Origin: Pseudonocardiaceae bacterium
Lineage (GTDB): Bacteria; Actinomycetota; Actinomycetes; Mycobacteriales; Pseudonocardiaceae
Assembly: GCA_025937115.1 (NCBI GenBank)
Contig: JAICSB010000084.1
Span: 1 to 10,082, forward strand
DNA: 10,082 bases
Direction of reading: 5' to 3'
Position numbers and translations under genes: made by a program. Shown in pieces: positions 6,884 through 10,082 of the stretch. Each line of letters starts with the position of its first letter. Position 1 is the stretch's first letter. The notes under the pieces are model-generated. The model was not told where the DNA came from and ran no database searches. It saw only the letters and a list, made by a program, of their open reading frames with translations.

Positions 6884-6907
6884 CGGTTGCCTCGACTCCT
6901 CAGTTTT

Positions 6908-6927
6908 CCGCAGGTATCCGCAGGTAA
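6908..6927. repeat. Short tandem direct repeat in the lpd-sucB gap
   Basis: CCGCAGGTAT followed directly by CCGCAGGTAA on the plus strand, two 10-bp units differing in the last base. It sits between the lpd stop (6931) and the sucB ribosome binding site. It may be chance or a small regulator site; nothing else supports a function. Confidence 0.4.
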
Positions 6928-6930
6928 TTG

Positions 6931-8310
6931 TCAGCCGTGCGCGTGCAGCGGCTTGCCGGCCAGGGCGAGGTGCGCCTCACCGAGCGCCTCGTTCTGCGTG
7001 GGGTGGGCATGCACCAGCGCAGCGACGTCCTCCGGGTAGGCCTCCCAGTTGACGATCAACTGGGCCTCGCCGATCAGCTCGCCGACTCGGTCGCCGACCA
7101 TATGCACTCCCACTACCGGACCGTTCTTGGCGCGTACCAGCTTGATCGCGCCCCTGGTCTGCAAGATCTGGCTGCGTCCGTTGCCGGCCAGGTCGTAAAT
7201 GATCGTCTCGATGTCTCCGTGGCGGTCCTTGGCCAGCGCTTCGGTGAGGCCCACCGAAGCTACCTGCGGCTCGCAGTAGGTCACCCGCGGGATACCGTCC
7301 TCGTCGATCGGGGCAGGAGTACGCCCAGCGATGTCTTCGGCGAGAAAGATGCCCTGAGCGAACCCCCGATGGGCGAGTTGTAGCCCGGGCACGATGTCCC
7401 CCAGCGCATACACCCCCGGAAGGTTGGTACGCAGCCGCTCGTCGGTGAGCACGAAACCGCGGTCCATCGCCACGGCGGCCTCCGCATATCCGGCCTCCGC
7501 GGTATTCGGTCCGCGGCCCACGGCGACCAACAGCAAATCGGCCTCGAGCTGCTCCCCGGACTCCAGGCTCACGGTGACTCCGGCTGCGGATTGGGTCGCA
7601 CCCGTGAACCGCACTCCGGTCTTGAAGGTGATACCTCGACGCCGGAAAGCTCGCTCCAGTTGCTTGGAACAGAAATCGTCCTCGGCGGGGACAAGCCGTG
7701 GCAGCGCCTCGACGACGGTCACCTCGGCCCCGAAGGAGCGCCACACGCTGGCGAACTCGACACCGATGACGCCGCCGCCCAACACCACCACGCGGTCCGG
7801 CACAAAGTCGAGGTTCAGCGCCTGATCGCTGGTGATGAAGCGGCCGCCGATCTCGAGGTCGGGTAGGGACTTGGCATAGGAACCGGTTGCCAGCACGATG
7901 CTGCGGCCGGTATAGCGCTGCCCATCGACGTCGACGGTGTCTGGCGCGACGAACTTGCCGGTGCCCTCGACGTAGCGGATCCCTCGGGAGGACACCAACC
8001 CCTGCAGGCCCTTGAACATCTTGGCGACGACGCCATCCTTGTACTTGTTGACGCCCCCCATGTCGATGCCCTCCAGGGCGGTCTTCACCCCGAACTTATG
8101 GCCGTCGCGAGCAGCGTCGGCGACCTCAGCAGCCTGCAGCAGCGCCTTGGTGGGGATGCAGCCACGGTGCAGGCAGGTGCCGCCCAGCTTGTCCTTCTCC
8201 ACCAGGACGACCGACAGACCGAGCTGGGCAGCACGCAAGGCGCATGCGTAGCCGCCCGAGCCGCCACCGAGGATCACCAGATCGGCGGTGCTTGCTGAAG
8301 TCTCTGTCAC
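6931..8310 (-). CDS. lpd: Dihydrolipoamide dehydrogenase (E3), Streptomyces SCO2180-like type
   Basis: FAD-dependent enzyme that reoxidises dihydrolipoyl groups on E2 (and GcvH) with NAD+. 459 residues, full length. Visible: FAD motif [15 protein letters not shown] (14-28), redox disulfide [14 protein letters not shown] with C46 and C51, NAD-binding [15 protein letters not shown], the second FAD motif [11 protein letters not shown], and the C-terminal [14 protein letters not shown] with catalytic H436 and E441. GTG at 8310 follows AGGAG by 7 nt. The sequence ([30 protein letters not shown]) fits the E3 encoded beside pepA and sucB in Streptomyces much better than M. tuberculosis LpdC (recalled active site CLNVGC). 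In M. tuberculosis this slot holds ephD and lpdC is elsewhere (Rv0462), so a second E3 gene may exist in this genome. It lies 47 nt upstream of sucB, making an E3-E2 pair. Confidence 0.96.
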   Translation of the reverse strand: MTETSASTADLVILGGGSGGYACALRAAQLGLSVVLVEKDKLGGTCLHRGCIPTKALLQAAEVADAARDGHKFGVKTALEGIDMGGVNKYKDGVVAKMFKGLQGLVSSRGIRYVEGTGKFVAPDTVDVDGQRYTGRSIVLATGSYAKSLPDLEIGGRFITSDQALNLDFVPDRVVVLGGGVIGVEFASVWRSFGAEVTVVEALPRLVPAEDDFCSKQLERAFRRRGITFKTGVRFTGATQSAAGVTVSLESGEQLEADLLLVAVGRGPNTAEAGYAEAAVAMDRGFVLTDERLRTNLPGVYALGDIVPGLQLAHRGFAQGIFLAEDIAGRTPAPIDEDGIPRVTYCEPQVASVGLTEALAKDRHGDIETIIYDLAGNGRSQILQTRGAIKLVRAKNGPVVGVHMVGDRVGELIGEAQLIVNWEAYPEDVAALVHAHPTQNEALGEAHLALAGKPLHAHG

Positions 8311-8401
8311 TGAGACACTCCTGGGGCAGACGTCGGTGAGGTCGTATTGCGCGCCACGGCCATCTTGTCACCACAGCCGGACCGCCGCAGACGTGGGCGA
8401 T

Positions 8402-8413
8402 ATCACCGGTGAT
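8402..8413. promoter_or_regulatory. Perfect 12-bp palindrome in the pepB-lpd intergenic gap
   Basis: ATCACCGGTGAT, no spacer, in the 174-nt non-coding stretch between the pepB stop and the lpd start. It could be an operator for a dimeric regulator of lpd-sucB. No convincing TANNNT box is seen next to it, and a palindrome of this size can occur by chance in GC-rich DNA. Nothing else is recognisable in this gap apart from the lpd ribosome binding site. Confidence 0.3.
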
Positions 8414-8484
8414 GGGCCTCGCTGGGTCCTCTGAGCTGGCGGGATCGGCGCGCAAGGCGCATCTGCAGCACCTCGGGAACCAGA

Positions 8485-9972
8485 TCAGCCTCGGTCGGCG
8501 ATATCGGCGAGGACAGCGGCCAGGGTGCGCACCGGTACGCCGGTGCCGCCTTTGCCGGTGTATCCCCACGGTGAGCCGCTGTTGTAGGCGGGGCCGGCGA
8601 TGTCTAGATGTGCCCAGGGGATGTCATCGGCGACGAACTCGGACAGGAATACCCCGGCGGTGAGCATGCCGCCCCAGCGATGGCTCGCCACGTTGGCGAT
8701 GTCAGCGAGCTTGGAGTCCAGATCGGAACGCAGGTGTTCGGGTAGCGGCATCGCCCAGCCGTTCTCGCCGACCTGCTGGGAGATCGCGGTGATGCGGTCG
8801 CGAAACTCTGGAGTACCCATGATCCCCGGGGTGCGGTTGCCCAGTGCGACGATCTGAGCGCCGGTGAGGGTGGCGGTGTCGATGAGATAGTCCGGGGCGT
8901 CCTGCGCCGCTCGAACCAGTGCGTCGGCGAGAATCAGCCGGCCCTCGGCGTCGGTGTTGAGCACTTCGACGGTGGTGCCGCCGTACATCGTGAGGACGTC
9001 CCCAGGTCGGTAAGCGGTGGCCGAGGGCATGTTCTCAGCCATCGGCACGGTGGCGATCACTTCCACCGGGAGTTCCAGCCGGGCGGCGAGCACCGTGGTG
9101 ACGACTACGGCGGCCGCGCCCGCCATGTCCATGGTCATCTCGTCCATCTTCGCCGCCGGCTTAATCGAGATGCCGCCGGTGTCGAAGGTGACTCCCTTGC
9201 CGACCAGGGCCACCTTCGCTTTCGACGTGGCCGGCGCGTAGTGCAGTCGGACCAGCCGCGGCGGACGAGACGAGCCGCCGCCGACGCCGAGGATGCCGCC
9301 GTATCCGTGGCGCCGCAGGGCCTTCTCGTCAAGCACCTCGGTGCGCAGGCCGGCCGCCTGTGCCATCGTCACGGCGCGATCGGCGAACGAGGCCGGGTAG
9401 AGGTCGTTGGGCGGGGTGTTGACCAGGTCCCGCGCAGCGGTCACCGCTTCGGCAATGGCGACGGCTCGGGCGAGGTCCGCTCTCGCCCCTGCGCTGCTCG
9501 CCGAGGGCACCGACAGGTCCATCTGGCCTAGCGGCCCGTCGCCGTTGCGGGACCGATAGGCGGTGAACGCGTAGCTGCCCAGCGCAGTGCCCTCCGCGGC
9601 GGCGGCCAGGTCGATCCGGGACAACGTGGTGACGGCCCGAGCGGTGCCGGCCAGCGCCCGGGATGCCGCGCCAGCGGCTCGGCGCACCTGCTCGCTGGTG
9701 GGCTGGCCGTCGACCTCGCCGAGGCCAGTGGCGATCAGCAACGGAGCACTGATGGCTCCGCGAGTCGGTACCTTGATCACCTCGTCGGCCTTGCCTTTGG
9801 CACCGAGCATGGCCAGCAGGTCGGTGAGCGCCCCGTCGAACGCTGCATCGACCTCATCGCTACCCGGTAGGAGTCGGGGACCCCCTTCGCCGGACATGGT
9901 TCCGACCACAAGGGCATCGACGGTCGCGGTGGTCACCGAGTCATCGGTGAGGCGCAGCGTCGGGGTGGTCAC
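8485..9972 (-). CDS. pepB: Leucyl aminopeptidase, M17 family (Rv2213 pepB-like)
   Basis: Cytosolic two-metal aminopeptidase removing N-terminal residues, with a role in peptide turnover. 495 residues, usual family length. The N-terminal macro-like domain (about 1-160) is followed by the catalytic domain, with all metal and catalytic residues in place: K259, D264, K271, D282, D341, E343 and R345, each offset by 11 from E. coli PepA. D341-R345 lie in the M17 signature [14 protein letters not shown] (339-352); K259/D264 are in KGVTFDTGG. The C-terminal [12 protein letters not shown] is also conserved. GTG at 9972 is preceded by GAGGAG about 6 nt away. Divergent from the probable gcvT gene; lpd follows 174 nt downstream on the same strand. 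Actinobacterial homologues are called pepA or pepB. No link to lipoate metabolism is known; the association is positional. Confidence 0.96.
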   Translation of the reverse strand: MTTPTLRLTDDSVTTATVDALVVGTMSGEGGPRLLPGSDEVDAAFDGALTDLLAMLGAKGKADEVIKVPTRGAISAPLLIATGLGEVDGQPTSEQVRRAAGAASRALAGTARAVTTLSRIDLAAAAEGTALGSYAFTAYRSRNGDGPLGQMDLSVPSASSAGARADLARAVAIAEAVTAARDLVNTPPNDLYPASFADRAVTMAQAAGLRTEVLDEKALRRHGYGGILGVGGGSSRPPRLVRLHYAPATSKAKVALVGKGVTFDTGGISIKPAAKMDEMTMDMAGAAAVVVTTVLAARLELPVEVIATVPMAENMPSATAYRPGDVLTMYGGTTVEVLNTDAEGRLILADALVRAAQDAPDYLIDTATLTGAQIVALGNRTPGIMGTPEFRDRITAISQQVGENGWAMPLPEHLRSDLDSKLADIANVASHRWGGMLTAGVFLSEFVADDIPWAHLDIAGPAYNSGSPWGYTGKGGTGVPVRTLAAVLADIADRG

Positions 9973-10040
9973 GGTGATCTCCTCGTTGATCTCGTCAGAG
10001 GATTGAACGCATCGGTTGTGGAGCGGTGTCCCGGTAGAGG

Positions 10041-10046
10041 TAGCGT
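10041..10046 (+). promoter_or_regulatory. Candidate -10 box for the edge gene
   Basis: TAGCGT fits TANNNT and lies 9 nt before the GTG at 10056. No ribosome binding site is visible before that GTG, so a leaderless or very short-leader transcript is plausible. Only motif and position support this. Confidence 0.35.
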
Positions 10047-10055
10047 TCCATAGCC

Positions 10056-10082
10056 GTGACTACCGACCTGCACCGCGGACCC
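10056..10082 (+). CDS. gcvT: Start of a gene cut by the window edge, probably aminomethyltransferase of the glycine cleavage system
   Basis: Nine codons from GTG read MTTDLHRGP. Actinobacterial GcvT proteins begin with a short variable tail leading into a (H/R)GPLEDRH block (M. tuberculosis: PELIHGPLEDRH, recalled). In M. tuberculosis gcvT (Rv2211c) lies two genes from pepB and opposite to it; here it would be the immediate divergent neighbour with Rv2212 (adenylate cyclase) missing. The call rests on three or four residues and gene order, so it is tentative. Confidence 0.5.

Noticed and set aside
8126..8569. Minus-strand frame bridging the pepB end, the gap and the lpd start
   Set aside because: Arginine-rich, overlaps both real genes out of frame, no domain; not a small gene filling the gap.

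Overview
The window is high-GC actinobacterial DNA with closely packed genes, GTG starts and TANNNT-type promoters. The gene order around glnA, an RDD membrane protein, a DUF4191 membrane protein, lipA, an SDR39U1 epimerase, an E2 acyltransferase and an M17 aminopeptidase is the mycobacterial/nocardial core arrangement (Rv2213 to Rv2220 in M. tuberculosis, here reversed). I place it in the Mycobacteriales and cannot name the genus. No mobile elements, tRNA or rRNA genes, or CRISPR arrays were seen.

Layout. At the left edge lies the N-terminal 281 codons of a type I glutamine synthetase gene (glnA, minus strand, running off the window). Its upstream region holds a textbook tandem GlnR operator and a TANNNT box. 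A small RDD-family membrane protein is divergently transcribed on the plus strand, probably from a leaderless promoter. It converges tail to tail (4 bp apart) with a DUF4191 membrane protein. From there to about 9970 everything is on the minus strand, read right to left: pepB/pepA leucyl aminopeptidase, lpd (E3), sucB/dlaT (E2 with two lipoyl domains), an SDR39U1-family epimerase, a classical SDR oxidoreductase, lipA (lipoyl synthase) and the DUF4191 gene. At the right edge a divergent plus-strand gene starts, probably gcvT.

Biology. The core is a lipoate module: lipA builds the lipoyl cofactor on carrier lysines, SucB/DlaT carries it on two domains, and Lpd reoxidises it. If the edge gene is gcvT, the glycine cleavage system, also lipoate-dependent, lies next to it. 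Nitrogen assimilation (glnA) is separately controlled by GlnR.

Points that depart from the M. tuberculosis layout: (1) lipB, expected directly before lipA, is absent and an SDR gene fills its place; (2) an E3 gene of the Streptomyces SCO2180 type sits between the aminopeptidase and E2 genes, where M. tuberculosis has ephD; (3) the adenylate cyclase gene Rv2212 is absent between gcvT and pepB; (4) two near-identical palindromes lie in inverted orientation between sucB and the epimerase gene. I found no wholly unknown multi-gene system; most of the sequence is conserved core metabolism. Comparisons with named M. tuberculosis or Streptomyces genes are from memory, not from a search.
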